Below are positions 43,244 to 56,689 of a stretch of 64,000 nt of DNA, piece by piece. The stretch lies in assembly GCA_936440205.1 (NCBI GenBank), contig OW387148.1:25041961-25105960 (forward strand), in the 5' to 3' direction. A program made the translations under genes and the position numbers. Positions within the stretch are counted from its first letter, which is position 1. Every line of letters begins with the position of its first letter. This DNA is from Lepidonotus clava (lineage: Eukaryota > Annelida > Polychaeta > Phyllodocida > Polynoidae). Below the pieces are notes generated by a model. The model was not told where the DNA came from. It saw only the letters and a program-made list of their open reading frames with translations, and searched no databases.

Positions 43244-43804
43244 CACGTTCTGCTGTTATCTGAAGAAACATGGGCACCTGGTTCTACTAAATACTGGTCT
43301 AAAAAAGGTGGAGAGGTCCTGGAACCAGGGGCTATTCTACCAGGAATTCGGGGAAGGTGCAGGACGGTAGGGGTAGTGTGTTTCACCCTACAATGGTTCG
43401 GCGGCATGTAATTTTTGGGATGATTTCACACTCCAATAGAATAACAATTATACTCCGAGAAACATAATTGATAATGACACAGCAGTTGGCTGAATAACTG
43501 ATATAGGTTATTATCGTATTCTTTAAAACCCGAGAATTAAATGCAAAGCGGAAATCCCATTAACTTATCATCTGCAATTCCAAAAATAGATTACTCTACC
43601 TATTCATTACCCTACTTCTTCTAAAATGATGTCCTTTCGCATGTTGCTGCCTACATACTGAACTTTCTTCAGGTCTTACCAAGAACCAGCAAAATGGGTC
43701 ATAACCAGCCTGTCCATTTGGTTGCTGTTTTGTTAAACTACTTTCAAAAGGACCTGTGGGAACCAGCAAATTGGGTCATGACCCATTTCTTAGTTCCAGC
43801 CTCA

Positions 43805-43876
43805 TCCTCCATGGTGTAGTGGTTAAGACCCTCACCTCCAAACCCAAAGGTTGTGGATTCGAATCTTGGCGAAGCC
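43805..43876 (+). pseudogene. tRNA-like sequence
   Basis: A box TGGTGTAGTGGTTAAGAC and B box GGATTCGAATC are good, but the stems do not close into a cloverleaf. tRNA-derived repeat head. Confidence 0.5.
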
Positions 43877-43899
43877 ACTTGTATACACTAAACCGTAGA

Positions 43900-46800
43900 T
43901 ACTCGCGACGTTCTACTGTGAATTGATTTTCTTTTCGATCCAACATGTTGAAATAGAAAAAAATATGACGAGAAACAGCCTCCTAAATGCAAGTTAAAAG
44001 AAATTATATCCTCAATTTCTGTCAGTTCCTCGGGCATGGCCTTGAGGTATATTGTGTCTTATTACAACTTACATGTACTCTACGACCGCAAAAATCTGTA
44101 GCCTAGTTTCTTTCAGTGTGCTCACATAAGCCTGGGCGGTTACGTTAACAAACGCTGCTAAAAAAGATGGCATCCTCGGCTGTCTTTATAATTATAACCT
44201 CCAAATTCTATTACAATGCACGCAAACCCCCTATAAACCATCTAGCAATAATACACGTTGTTTTGATGTTACTGAAATGCTGAATTTCCTTTCAAAACAA
44301 TAACTCTATGGATAGCAGTGCATTATAAAAACAATTCGATTTGTCTCTTGTTAGTTCTACTTTTGCCAGGGGTTACAAATAGTTTTTCTTTTAATTGAAG
44401 TTCTATTGGGATATTGTATGTGTTATTTCACAGTAGAAATTTGGATAGCGTCATTTGAGACGTATAACAAACCTACTAAGGGTATCTTTTAGAAATAAAA
44501 ATAACTTCCTCGGGTGGGATAATAGTGTATGTGATGTCCGTGCATACCAAGAGGAATCGCACACATTCACTCTGTGATCTTACTTGGTAATGATCTCATG
44601 TAGCCTAAAAACTGAGATTCACACTGGCCTAGATACCGCCGACCCGGCTCTGTTTCATGGAGATAAATAAAAGACTACAGGATCGTTCTTATATCTTAAA
44701 CCTCATGCTATGGAACATCACATAAATATAGGCCTATATATCATCGTCATGCTAAACACACAATATCAATATTAATCATAATTGATATATTTCATCAAAT
44801 TGATGTTATGTGATTTAATATAAAACTTACATGGAGAAAGTTACAAATACAACAAACCCAATGAGAATATTTTTGCATACATACATTTAAGGGACCTTAA
44901 AGGTACTGAGTAACTTTCTATTGGTGTTATCCTTCTACCAGTGACCTTCTAGAATGCAAAAGTCGCACCCTTCTTATAGATAGTACACCAGGAGGAACTT
45001 TCTTTTCTGCGGTAACTCAAGACGGACTTGGCCAACATATCACTTCGGGATATGGCCAAGTCATTTTCCTACTCACTGGAGGGAATCAGAGGCTTATATC
45101 ACAACAACTTCGAAATAAAACTTTACCTAACATACTGTCTCCGTGTAGGATTACAATCCGGGTAACTATAAAGTTGCCCTACAAAATGGCAAATTGCTCT
45201 GGATTTAGATATGTTGAGGTGGAGGTCAGGGGCGCAATGTATTTGCCAGAAACTGCTGTGCCAGTAATAGAAATACCAGGTAACAAATTGAGAACATTAC
45301 TAGCACGTGCAGATATGTCAGCGTGACATTATAAACAAACATGAAAAGGTGTATGGCTAACTTGATGCCTTGATCTAGTTTCCTACTATTAAGTATATAA
45401 AGGTATGCATGGACTACATAAACTTGAGTTGATAAACAAACCGTATACTTAATAAGAAACGTATACATGCAGTACATCCAGGATCCTAATGGGAACCATA
45501 ATACCCATGACTATGCAGTGTCAATGAAACTGCTTAGGTAGGTGCATACTGTGCTCCAGGTATATCCTGTTTATTCTGTGGCATATATAATACCCCAAAG
45601 ATGTGGAACTAGGTACGCTTTGTTATTATTATAGGAAGAGCACCAACAAAAAAGTAAAAGTGCAAGCCCAAGTTGGTGGCAGTGCTTGGGGTTATGTGAT
45701 GACACGGAGCATGGGCCTACCTGATTCCGGGCAACAGGTGTACAGTCCGTCTCCAATAAAAAGATCACATTGTTTCTGATACAAAAAAGTTCATGTATAT
45801 TTTCCCCAAAATATCCATTTCAATAGTCCTCTGATTATCAATATGCCTGTGAATAAAAGTTGTGTATCATAATTGTACAGGATTACTTTTCATCAATCTT
45901 ATTATGAGATCTATTAAAGAAGCCACAGGGTTGGGATTAGGGGAAAACCTAAAATATTATTTCTCTCATGATGACCTGCAATCTTGATGACTTGGGAATG
46001 ATTGCCACTTGGTAGTTTGACCCTCTAAGCACTATACTTTGGGAGCCAGAAGCTGCCTATCCCGTTATTTATAAACACCCAGGAGGAACTGAGGCTTGAG
46101 AGGAAACATTTGTCTCGTGAAGCATATGCCATTCCATGTAAATTGCAAAATTAAGCTACATCCTAAATGAACATGTATTGGTATTTCCCCAAAAGACCAT
46201 AACATGCCTGAAACTAAAAGGCCTAAAAATCAAAAGAAGTTACCATTTTTGCCACTACATTTTGCTATACTTTTGTTGTAGCACAGGAGTTGCTCCTTCA
46301 AAAAAAGTCAATGCTCTCATAAATTTGTCTGCATATGTGGAAGGTACAGCTGTTTCCATGGCAACCATCAACAAAATTAGGCAATTCTGAAATCAACCTT
46401 CTTCATGCAGGTTATATATTTCTTGATATGCAAGGTAGAAACACAAGTGAGGTGTCAAATTGACACATTCCATCAGCTCAATCAGATTAGGGAATGAAAT
46501 TGGTTGTCTTGGGGTTAAAACCCTTCTCCACACTGGTGTAAGTAACCCAGGTTACTTTCCTTGTGCAGAAATGTTTTTTTTGTCTTGGTTATATATCTTC
46601 AAATTCACGCTTTTGTACTTGCTTCACCTTGACAAATAAACCATAAGAAGTAAACTAAGGCCTAAAACGCAGACCTGATTTGCTCATGGCCTTATTTACA
46701 AACACCCCTGAGGGACACCAGTAAGGGGAGTGACTGTAGCCCACATCTGGGAGTGAAGAGGTGGGCAGAAGGGGGTAAACCACGCCAAGGGAAACACCCA

Positions 46801-48005
46801 GGACGGACCTGTTGACTGCAGGCTGTCCGGGGGGACTAGCCCACGCACTCCTGGGATTTATCGGTGCTTTTTGAGGACAGAGATAATCCTACTCTGCAGT
46901 TTTCATTCTTAGCAAGAATATACCAAGTAGTAGTCTATAGTGGAAATGGCATTTGCATAGTAAATTAGTTTTTGCATCATTAGGGCTTAACTTGGGTTTC
47001 ATTTCATTAAAATTATAGCACCATTTCATTCACCATTATGTGTATTTATTGAAACCGTGCATGTTCCTCAGGATTTTGCAAACACCCGAAGAAAGGGGAA
47101 TCCAAAATAATTATCTGGCTTTAAAAAATATTATTTTCACCGAACGTATTGTCTTTTCCAGTGGCTTATACCACGGGAATGCTTCAACTAATCACTATCT
47201 GACACATTAAATTACTAAATTCATGATATAAAACATGCTATAGCTCTCCAAAGAGAGTTCATAAAGTTACTTTTATTATATCAGACATATAGCATCCAAA
47301 AAGACAGGTAGACATCACTCAACTTGGAGGCAATGATTGCCAACGGTGCCAAGTCACTCTGTCAAGTGGTGAGCCTTCAGAGAGCTCGAGTGTCATGGGG
47401 CCCGAGCAGTCGGTTGGGAACCTGCCATCCACCTTCTATTCTAGGATTCGGGACACCCCCGTTGCTAGGTGCAAAGCTTTATCTCCGCCATTTTCTTTGG
47501 TGACAACAACTCCATAGATACCACTGATAAGGCTATGGGCAGGGAAGGCGGGAAATACTTACACAATGAAAAACATTACTTAAACCATTCAGTAAATTCT
47601 ACAAATTACACAATATATCCTTGAATGTAAACTTATAAGAACATATATTTACAAGAAGGTGCTAGCATTCTTAGATCATTCGCAATCTTGAAAAAACATT
47701 TCCTTAAGCATTGTACCTATGGGGTACCACACGTTCACACCTGACTGCAGCGCCACCTTTACCAAATGCCCGGATTACCGAATCTGAGAATGTACGTCCG
47801 GGTTATGTCATGTATGCGGCTCAATACACCTGATAAACCAGAACCCGTTCAACGTGTGGGTCTAGACCATGTGAACTGAAGTTGACCTGTGTTGTCTTTA
47901 GCGATAATGTTTTGTAAATTGTACCATAGACATATATAAGATTATGTATCTCCATGAATGTACTGCGGCCCGTGGACATATAATAAGGTCATCTATTACT
48001 AATAC
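43900..48005. other. No firm gene
   Basis: AT-rich. GC-richer patches at 44600-44660, 46690-46860 and 47330-47560 show no coding frame with splice context. TTATTTACAAACACCC-like motifs recur at 46070, 46690 and 47075. Confidence 0.4.
47380..47530. promoter_or_regulatory. GC/CpG-richer island with YY1-like motif
   Basis: An island between AT-rich flanks containing AAAATGGCGG on the minus strand (about 47490), the classic YY1 site of metazoan promoters, and CCTAGCAAC, an RFX half-site. No gene starts here that I can read: the ATG in the motif opens only 7 codons. Possible unannotated or non-coding promoter. Confidence 0.2.
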
Positions 48006-48338
48006 TAAGGCCAAACAAAAATAATTGTTGTGTTCAGGTAACATAGGTCGAAAAAAATAGGGTAGGTAGGTCGAAATTATTTTATTTTTTTTGCTTTTTT
48101 TTTTCACTTGCCACAGTGTTAAGATATTCCAAATATTCTCAAAAAGCATTTTTAGCATCTAAAATACATGCCCTGAGTATTCATGTGCTGTTTTACAGTT
48201 TTCCATGGTACTTTAGGTCAATTCTTTGGATTCTGAAAAAAAATAATTAAAACTTTCCTAAAAATAAGTTAGGGTAGGGCCAAAAATTAAGGGTAGGTAG
48301 GGTTACCTGAACACAACATTTTTTTTTGTTTGGCCTAA
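48006..48338. mobile_element. PIF/Harbinger-like MITE, copy 1 (best preserved)
   Basis: TAA flanks a 327-bp element (48009-48335). Ends GGCCAAACAAAAATAATTGT and, inverted, GGCCAAACAAAAAAAAATGT; the inverted repeat continues through TGTGTTCAGGTAAC, about 35 bp. A 3-bp TAA target suits Harbinger. Inside: GGGTAGGTAGGTCGAA motifs near both ends. No ORF. Confidence 0.8.
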
Positions 48339-51300
48339 TCTAAGACTACAGTTGGTGTTTACGCAGTGTGCAATATGACGTATATATCCCTCATGATAAC
48401 ATTGTTTGGGTGGATCTCTTAAACTAATTAAATAGTTACCTGTCCGTTCAGAGTAAGACCATGTACAGGTGAGTGTGCGGGTCCATTCACATCTAGTGGT
48501 GTGCCTTATGTCGAAAGGTGTTTTCGGAGGGGTAAAGTTGATTTGAAAACAGTTTTGGAAAGCTCAAGTCTTCCATATTTCAAAATGACATGTTGTCCAA
48601 AATTCTTTTTGGGGCAACATGGTATTTAGCAGCCATCTTGAAAATTTCTGAAAAAATCTATTTTTATTATTTAATTAATATTTTGCATTATAATTCTACA
48701 TAAATGTCGAGGAATTTGTGGCTGCTGAGGTTTGTAGATGACCATTTTGAGCCAAAGAAACCTCTGACATTGAAATGAATAGATAAAAATGCATATGCAC
48801 TAATCTGTAACAGGGGGGATTACTAAAATCGCAGAGAGTTCAACGCATCAATCGACTTCTCATTTCATTTAGATTCATTGAATGAAATTGATTTCAGACA
48901 GTCTTGTGTTGATGCGCTAGAACATCCATTTGGTTCCCTATTCAAGCAACCATATAACATGTATATAATATGATTTTGTTTACAATGGACGTTTGAAAGG
49001 AATAGGGGTTATTTGACCTAGGCTGTCAAAATGATGAATTACAGGGTGTCATAACCTACCCGTAGAATTGCGGTTAAGCACTGCCTCACAATAGATTTGA
49101 CCTTTACAGCGGCAACTATGGGCAGGGCCATTGGGTAAACCAATGTAAATCAGATCTACAGTTGAAGAGAAATGGAAATAGATTTCTTTTCTTGGTATTT
49201 GTAAAATACTATATAGATTCACTAATTTGCAAATTTCTTATAGGGATTTAGATGAAACTTAATAATGTCAAAATATTATTTACCATGCATTCAATGAACG
49301 TAAGGTGGTGAGGCAACGGAAAAGGCAGCTACTACCACACAACAGAAGATTGAAACATCTAAATTGTCGCTTTTCTTTAATTAACAAACAATGTGTAGCA
49401 CTTAGGCATATTCATGGACTTTCATAGAGGGATGTAGGGTATAATGTAATATACGTGCACGATAAGTATCTTATAAGTAGCTTTTGTGATTGTCTTAGGA
49501 AAGTTGTTCCACTATGTGAAACCGGTCATATATATCTCCCACCGATCACATTAACCTATATGACTATGTTAGTAATTAGTAAATAGTTCTAACGGTTTGC
49601 GTTCACACATCGTCAACCTACTGGAGTCAGTATGTGGCAAGGTTCCAGGACTCCTGACTTGAGCATAATATATCTCAGGTCTGCACACAGAGTTTTCTAG
49701 TCTCTCTCAGTAGGCCTACTCATAAATCACATAGTTTGACTTCAGTCGGTCGTAAACTCACTAAATATAGTACCCAGGGTACCAACATATGCGGGATCTT
49801 TGGTAAAGAGCTAACAGGAAAAGCTAAGATTTTTTTATCATGTACGGGGAAGATTCACAACCCATGAGTTTACTATGTATAATACTAATAATTAGTTGGA
49901 ATGTTGCACGATTAGAAATAAATTTACTTGATCACTTATCGTTAATTTTTTATATAGGCCTAGATTTAAAAATAAAAAAGTGAACCATGCATTCATCTCA
50001 TTTCATAAGTTATGCACCCCATGTATAAATGTATAAGGATGATAGACATAATAATTTTTTTTTTTTTTTTTTTTTTATTGGATCAATAACTATTTCACAA
50101 TACATAGGTGTGCTCTTCCAATAGTTGTAAGGAAAATGATATGGAAAATAATGAGAGTGTTGTGGTGGTGTTATGATAATAATCGATAGTACAAACATGT
50201 GATGTTTTGATTCATCCTTGATAGACTCATATTTAACCTTGGCTTGATAAGGAAGGAGATATCCTACCAATATCACAAATCAAGGAATTTAGCAGTGTTT
50301 CTCCCTAAATGGTTAAAGGGTATACCGGGTCAGAGGGAGAGTAACTATAATTGGAAAGTGCAATGCATAAACATCCTTCCCCATTAGCCTATATTGCTGG
50401 GAACAATTTTGGGTGGTATTATTGGAAAGTTTATCCCAACAGATGATGGGCACATACTACTGGTGCATATCGTTGCAAAGATTGATATTAACGTGTTTAT
50501 CATAAGTATAAGAAGCGTTGCATACCTTTGATTAAAAAGATGGTATCATTAATATTATTATGAATATTCCAAACAAACATCTCTGACAATAGGCCGATTT
50601 GATTCGGGAGGCTTCTTAATAATAACCGTGGGTGCCCCAATGACCTATTTGGGGTAAGCATGGATACAATGGGAGAATAGCTCGCATATTTCGAATACAG
50701 TGTGGCAATTTCTTCTAATTGCCGAATCCCGCTGGCCCAGGAATAATATAAAGCCGTCCTACTTGAAATGGTAAGCCCGGATATACATGTGCACTAATAT
50801 AATTATGGTGACTTATAGTTCAGTCATTGTAGAAGATTATGGTAATGCTTTACAGAAACCTTGAACTAAACAATTTCTTCTAAACAGCTTTGTAATTCAA
50901 TGCTAGAATATTAATTACAAAGATAGACAATTAATAGAAACCAAATGCGTGATATAAGACAAAGATTTTGGATGACATCTCTTGCCAGGGATTTGCTGTC
51001 CTATAGATTTTTGTATGAGAGGATTTACAGCTATGCACAGATCAACTACTGTTTATACTGTCAATCATGCAGATGCATTGTAAGAATGTCTAATACACAT
51101 TTATTTGGGGGTAGACTTTAGCAAAACACTATGTACTAGATGTATAACTTGGCGTTCTACTTTAGTCATATATAATCTCAGAGAAATGTATACCTTATGT
51201 ATACAGTGTAATATGTTCAGCTTTAAATATCGTTGCAGCATTGACAAAGAAATTGGATTTATCGGCGCTATATATGATATACGTCGCATCTTCATCTTAT

Positions 51301-53554
51301 AACTTATACACGTTTTCCATTATCAGCAAGATAAATGTTTTCTTTGGATCCAACTCTAGGACGGATACATAACCCTACTAAACGGCCTGCCAGTATTCAC
51401 ATGGTCCTTCAGGGTTGCATGGTATGTGGGCCCAGCACACCCAGGTATAAACAGTAAGAGGGCTATTTAGGTACATTAGGTAATGGGTCGTTACGTAACG
51501 GGACAGGTAGGCTAGACTATAGCGCACCTAGTGTAAACCGGACTTTCAACCATAATAACATATATTATCATAAAGATGCAATAATGTCTATACACAATGC
51601 ACATTTTGTGATTATAAATCATAATAAATGCAAGATTATGTGTATGTTCCATAAGCCCATGGCATATAAGTTAATTTGTATTCCAGGCATGTATTAAGTA
51701 TAGGCTTGCAGAATGTTTCTCTAAGGAATTACACTACCTAAGCCCAAGCCTCACCTAGTGACGGATCTAAGCCTATAGGGACCCCACAGCTGCCCCACAC
51801 ATAGGCCGTATTTACATCCTTATTAGTCTCGACCTGGCTCTCAACTTCATGGTGTATTTACAGGCTCAGATGTCCACTGACCAACCTAAAACCTGTTTAA
51901 ATCTAAGCTTTAATCAAACTCAAGTATTATGTATGTACATGTATTGGCATGTTCATGCACATATATATTTTATTCCGTTTATCTTATATTGTAAACAGCA
52001 CCGCCACATTTATAAACCGGCTATAGCTGAGGTAGAAACGGCTAATAGGTGTTATTAGAACTGATTAGATTATATATTGATGTGTTGTTGATGTGGCGTT
52101 GATGAAAAAAAAGTCACCCTGCAGGCAAGTCCCAGAAATAAATTTAACACCATTAGAGTATAATTATATTAACATTGAATAGGCCAAAAGACTACAAAGA
52201 ACAATATGAATCAACTCAATTAGCTTTGAATTTGATTCGGTCTGGAATAGATGCAGCAATTAGCAATTAATGACAAATTCATAATGAGGGAATAATTGTA
52301 AAATAATCCTGCAATAGTAGGCCTATATTAATCAGTCGTCATTCTATTCTAGAAGGAAAATCCATGCAGAATGAGTTGGCCTGACTAAAGTAGCAAAGTA
52401 AGAGCTTCCCCCAAAGGATAGATGCAATATTGATTGTGCAAAGTATAAATACAATTTTTCTTCTATTTTTAAACGTGTATATGGTTAACGCATACTACAC
52501 GCTTGGTCTTCCAGTTGATCAAATGAAGGAGTGAAACTAAAGGACTTGAATATTGATGTCATCTCATAGCCTAGATTTACAACACATCTACATGTATTTG
52601 AATAGTGTGTATAAATATATGGTTTCATAGACATTCCAATAAAAAGTACATGAAATAGGCATGATTTCTATCATAAAACATTAATTATAAAGACACTTCC
52701 TAATTACTTTAGATAGCTATAAGAGTGTGTGAGCCTTATGATTCTATAAAAAAAAAAGTAGTAATAATAATTTATGCCATAGGCCTATAGCAACTTTTAC
52801 ATATTAAAGAGAGATATTAAGCATAATATCTAAGCAATTTAGAATTCTGTATAGATTATTTATGATTGATATGACACATACATTACAGTAAAATACACTA
52901 GATACACAGAAAACACTGCTAAACTCCGTGAGCTGCAACCACTAGCTCAAACCACGAACTTGACCTCTCCACCACTGCTACAGTGCTAGGTCGGTACTAA
53001 TGTTATTAGTATATATTCTAAAACTAGATCATGACTAAGCTCTTCCCTGAAAAAAAAGTTAGTAATGGAGCAGTGGAACTATAGGGCAGATTATCTGTGA
53101 GATAAGATTATTTAGGAGACATTAGTCAGGTATGAATATGATTCAATGCCTGGCAGTGGTAGAATTACCTACAGGGGAAGGGGAAGGGGAGAAGAGCCCC
53201 CCGTCCCGCCTTTGGAGAGTTGGGGGCGTAATTACAAAAACTCGACCAAAAAATTATTGAGAATTTATTTTCTTCAATTCCAAGCGCGCCCCTCCCCCTT
53301 TTTAAATTGTTAAATCCACCTAATATCCAGTACAGATACTGCACATAATTATTATGACTTCTTGCATGAATAAGTATTTAAGTCTATCCTACTCCTATGA
53401 GCCATTAGGCCTATAGTTACAAGAGTGACTATAGTTTGGATACCTGAGGTGTTCTACTGTTGTGTTGAATGGAGCAGTGATGATACAGGCAAGTCCAGGG
53501 TGTCCTAGATAAGTTAACTGTAAACGGTTCTCACCTATTAACTGATAAAAAGCT
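48339..53554. other. No gene seen
   Basis: AT-rich. A T-run at about 50050-50079 could be the A-tail of a minus-strand retroposon, but no element body was recognised beside it. A purine/GC-rich patch at 53160-53300 resembles a decayed CAGTGG-type MITE. Confidence 0.45.
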
Positions 53555-53830
53555 TACCTTTGGTTGATTGTCAGGCCACAGACAGGTATCCCACGGCAGG
53601 TAGGGTCTATCCGGGGATCTATAGGGATACGATTGGGGCTGGAATGCTCCAAAAGACCGGACTTGCAGTGTCTTTACTGGAGAGCTGTGGAGGTAAGTAA
53701 ACTCCTCTCGCGACTTTCTCTCACTCCTCCACTCCCCGGACAGATCTGGGCAGGCTCGGGCGTCCACCGCCTGCAGCTGTGGCCTGAACTTAGTGTGGGT
53801 GTGTTCGGAAAACCGTGATTGTACTTTCCA
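53555..53830 (-). other. Candidate first exon (possibly 5' UTR of calpain gene A)
   Basis: GC-rich island with a strong minus-strand donor AAAG|GTAAGC at 53555-53560. Gene A needs an upstream non-coding exon, and this is the best minus-strand candidate, implying a first intron of about 18 kb. A minus-strand frame is open for about 100 codons but has no ATG, and spliced to gene A it would meet a stop at once, so it would be untranslated. The plus strand also has an acceptor/donor pair (GTCAG at about 53570, GGAG|GTAAGT near 53693) with an open frame, so strand and gene are uncertain. Confidence 0.35.
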
Positions 53831-54053
53831 AGGTGATCCCGGGTACAGAGGTTCCTTTCACATAAATTTCCAAGTTGCCAATTTCCTTATATTTTATATT
53901 ACTGGGGTAATGATTCCAACAGAACAAAGGTAAAATTTCAAGATTCTAGTAAGTTATTCAGGGAAGAAAATTATAGGTGCATGGGAACCCTCTGAATTCT
54001 AGGAATTTCAGTACTTGAAGTTAAAATAACTTCCCTTGCTACGTCATAATAAT

Positions 54054-54248
54054 GGGAATTCCCTTTTAAGATAATTTAGGTGAGTAAGAATTACAGTTAA
54101 TGACAGCTTGTATAGGGCTTTATATGAATATTTCATAAAAATATCTTATTTCCTTTCTATAAATTCTGGAGAGTTGGGGATTCCCTTTTGTTGAATAATA
54201 GGAATTCGCATTTAGTCACCCTGTGACGTCACAAATTTGGGAAATTCC
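54054..54248. promoter_or_regulatory. Cluster of kappa-B-like sites and a full CRE
   Basis: Three matches to GGGRNWYYCC: GGGAATTCCC at 54054-54063, GGGGATTCCC at 54176-54185 and GGGAAATTCC at about 54239. A perfect CRE, TGACGTCA, lies near 54223. The first and last sites sit in similar context (ACGTCA, AT-rich gap, kappa-B, CCTT), suggesting a duplicated module. It lies just upstream of the candidate minus-strand first exon. Function is inferred from motifs only. Confidence 0.35.
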
Positions 54249-54751
54249 CTTCAAAATAAGAAAACTTGACAATCGGAATATTTTCAATATTTTTTCTACA
54301 ATAAGATCTATTAGTTCTTGACGCAAACACCATGTTCACAGAATTTTGACTGGAAAATAATCATTTTTCAATTATGTGCAAGGTTTCCTTTAAGCAAAAT
54401 TCCTGTATAAAATTCTTATTTGCAATTGCTTAATTGAAGAGCATCAAAGAGTAAAATGTTTTCAGTCATCATAATTCCCTATTTGGAAGACAAAGTTTCC
54501 GGGGTATCAAAAATAACTTTGTTAAGCTAGAGCCTTGAAAAAACATATAATAAAAATTAATTGAAGTTTCAATCTACGATCTTTATCATTTGGCAAAGCT
54601 AGTGCTAGATTTCCATCGATTAAACATGGATTTAAACAAGTTAGATAGTTTAAATCATTATTTATTACATTAAGGTGCCAAACGTAAATCAATTTAGAAT
54701 CAAAATTAAGATGCCTCTGGATAAAGAAAAATCATGGTTTTTATTGTTAAA

Positions 54752-56689
54752 TTAAAGGGGGCCTATCACGCAGAAGTTACAGCTCAGAGTGGGCCCGCTT
54801 TCTTAATTCCAAATTGTACCTGTGGTGGCTCTGTAGGTCTCTTCTCATTTGCATGTTGACCAAAACATCCCCTACACCATCTGGTTCCTGTTTCCATAGC
54901 AACCACGATGACCCTGTCATTGATACCCCCTTAACCTGACGCCCTTCTGGCCTAGTTAAAGTCGGTCTCTGATTCTGACCTAATTCCTCCAGTGTTAACC
55001 CCCTGGTGTGATGTTAGGGAGAATGTAGCCAAGTTGCTGGTATTGTAAAGCAGGGATGTACGTTGCGGCCTAGAATTATGCAAGTTTTTTTTTTACAGGC
55101 ATGTAAATTTTCAGATTTTAATCTGATTTCAGATTTTTTCACCTCATCGCCTAAAATAATAATTTTCAAACTAAATTACCTACATGACGTTTTAACAATA
55201 CGACACACAAAATATAAATTCAATTCGATTTTCAATTATTTGAATGGGCCTACGAGATGCGCCTATTCAAGTACTTTTTGGTATTTCAATCAGAATCAAA
55301 ATCGGACTTTCGGATTGTTTAGATATTGCTAAATGTATGATGGTAAAAGCTGACTTTTTTTGCATGGCGTTTTCAATGAATCATTGGTAAACATATAGAC
55401 CCCTATTTTAGCCCATTTTTACATGATTTTTGATCTATAAGGTTAATTTCATGCTTAAATCCGCGGATCTTAGCCTAACTGCATACCTTTATACCATACA
55501 ACACTAAAAAGAGCATGTAGTTCCGCGGATCTCACTAGTTTTGCCCTATTCATTCATATTAGAATTACTAGTCAAAAATTGAGAAAAAAATGGTAAGGAA
55601 CTTAAAATCAAAATTCTGAAAAAAGTGACCCATGATGAGTGAATCTCAATTAATCGAAATATCAATTATCATGTCACTCCTAAAATAGTCATCCATAAAA
55701 TTATCAAATAAAGTCTGATTTTAATAAAACCTGAGTTTTCCATGCTCAAATATCCTTTTTCTTCTGGTATTATTGTTTTCCCTGTCCTATTAAGATTAGA
55801 AAAATTACAGTCAAATTTCTGTGGTTAGCCCCATAATCTATGGAATTTTATGGTTTGTCCCTGGATTTTACCAAGATTGTGGTATTGCTACTTTTATGTC
55901 ATTTTAAGATTATTCTAAATTTTCTCTCAGGGGTTTCAGATTTTTTCATTAACCCTTACTTACATCCCTGTTTTTAGTATTTACGCTTTGTTTTTTTTAA
56001 AAAAAACATCAGTTGAAACTTTACCACGTATTTTAACAGTTTATGTCATTCATATTTTTGGCGTTATTTTAAGTGATAATTGATGCTTGGATGATAACCT
56101 GTCGTACTGAATAAAAGTTAACATACTTTGGGAATTATTTCTATAACCTACGGCAGTGTGGAATTCATATGAACTTAGGTGGCAATAAAACCTAAAGACG
56201 TCGCCAAAGTGGTATCTGCAGAGACCAGTACAGAATTATTTCTGGGCTGGAACGTCTCTAGGATGGCCACCACTCGCCAACTCCCGCTTTGCACCTACGC
56301 TATCTCGCCGAGTAGAGACAGGTCCTAAATCAGTCTAGGACGTCTCTGGCTATTGAAACGCTTCATTGAAGTAAGAACCCTCAGTCTCAGTCGCCCCAGG
56401 GACGGGGTTGAGGTCAACAGCCACCCCCCACTCCCTCCCGACCTAGTTACTCTGGAGGCTGACCGAGGCAAAGTATGGGGGTGTCATATCACACTCCACC
56501 TTCCACCCACCCAACTTTACCACAACCCCTGCCACAACCCCAATGCCCCACACGTGGCTCATTTGGCGCCATTTACTATGGTGTGAAGTGTCAGTCATAC
56601 CCGTTAGAATCCATACCCATTACAACAGTCTGCTGATGGTTCAGTCTCTTCTCACCAGGGATAAGTTTTCTGTGACTGTGCCCCTTTAA
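54752..56689 (+). mobile_element. Kolobok/T2-type non-autonomous DNA transposon, copy 2, inverted relative to copy 1
   Basis: Element 54756-56685, again 1930 bp between TTAA copies. It encodes the same 89- and 77-codon peptides as copy 1 on the opposite strand and matches in homopolymer-rich stretches I compared. Lies just upstream of the candidate minus-strand first exon at 53.6-53.8 kb. Confidence 0.85.

Noticed and set aside
41346-43876. Three candidate functional tRNA genes
   Set aside because: A and B boxes are present but acceptor and anticodon stems do not pair properly; treated as tRNA-derived pseudogenes or SINE heads.
53564-53818. 84-codon plus-strand frame opposite the candidate first exon
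   Set aside because: Resembles nothing known; the alternative plus-strand exon reading is mentioned with the candidate exon but not called as a gene.
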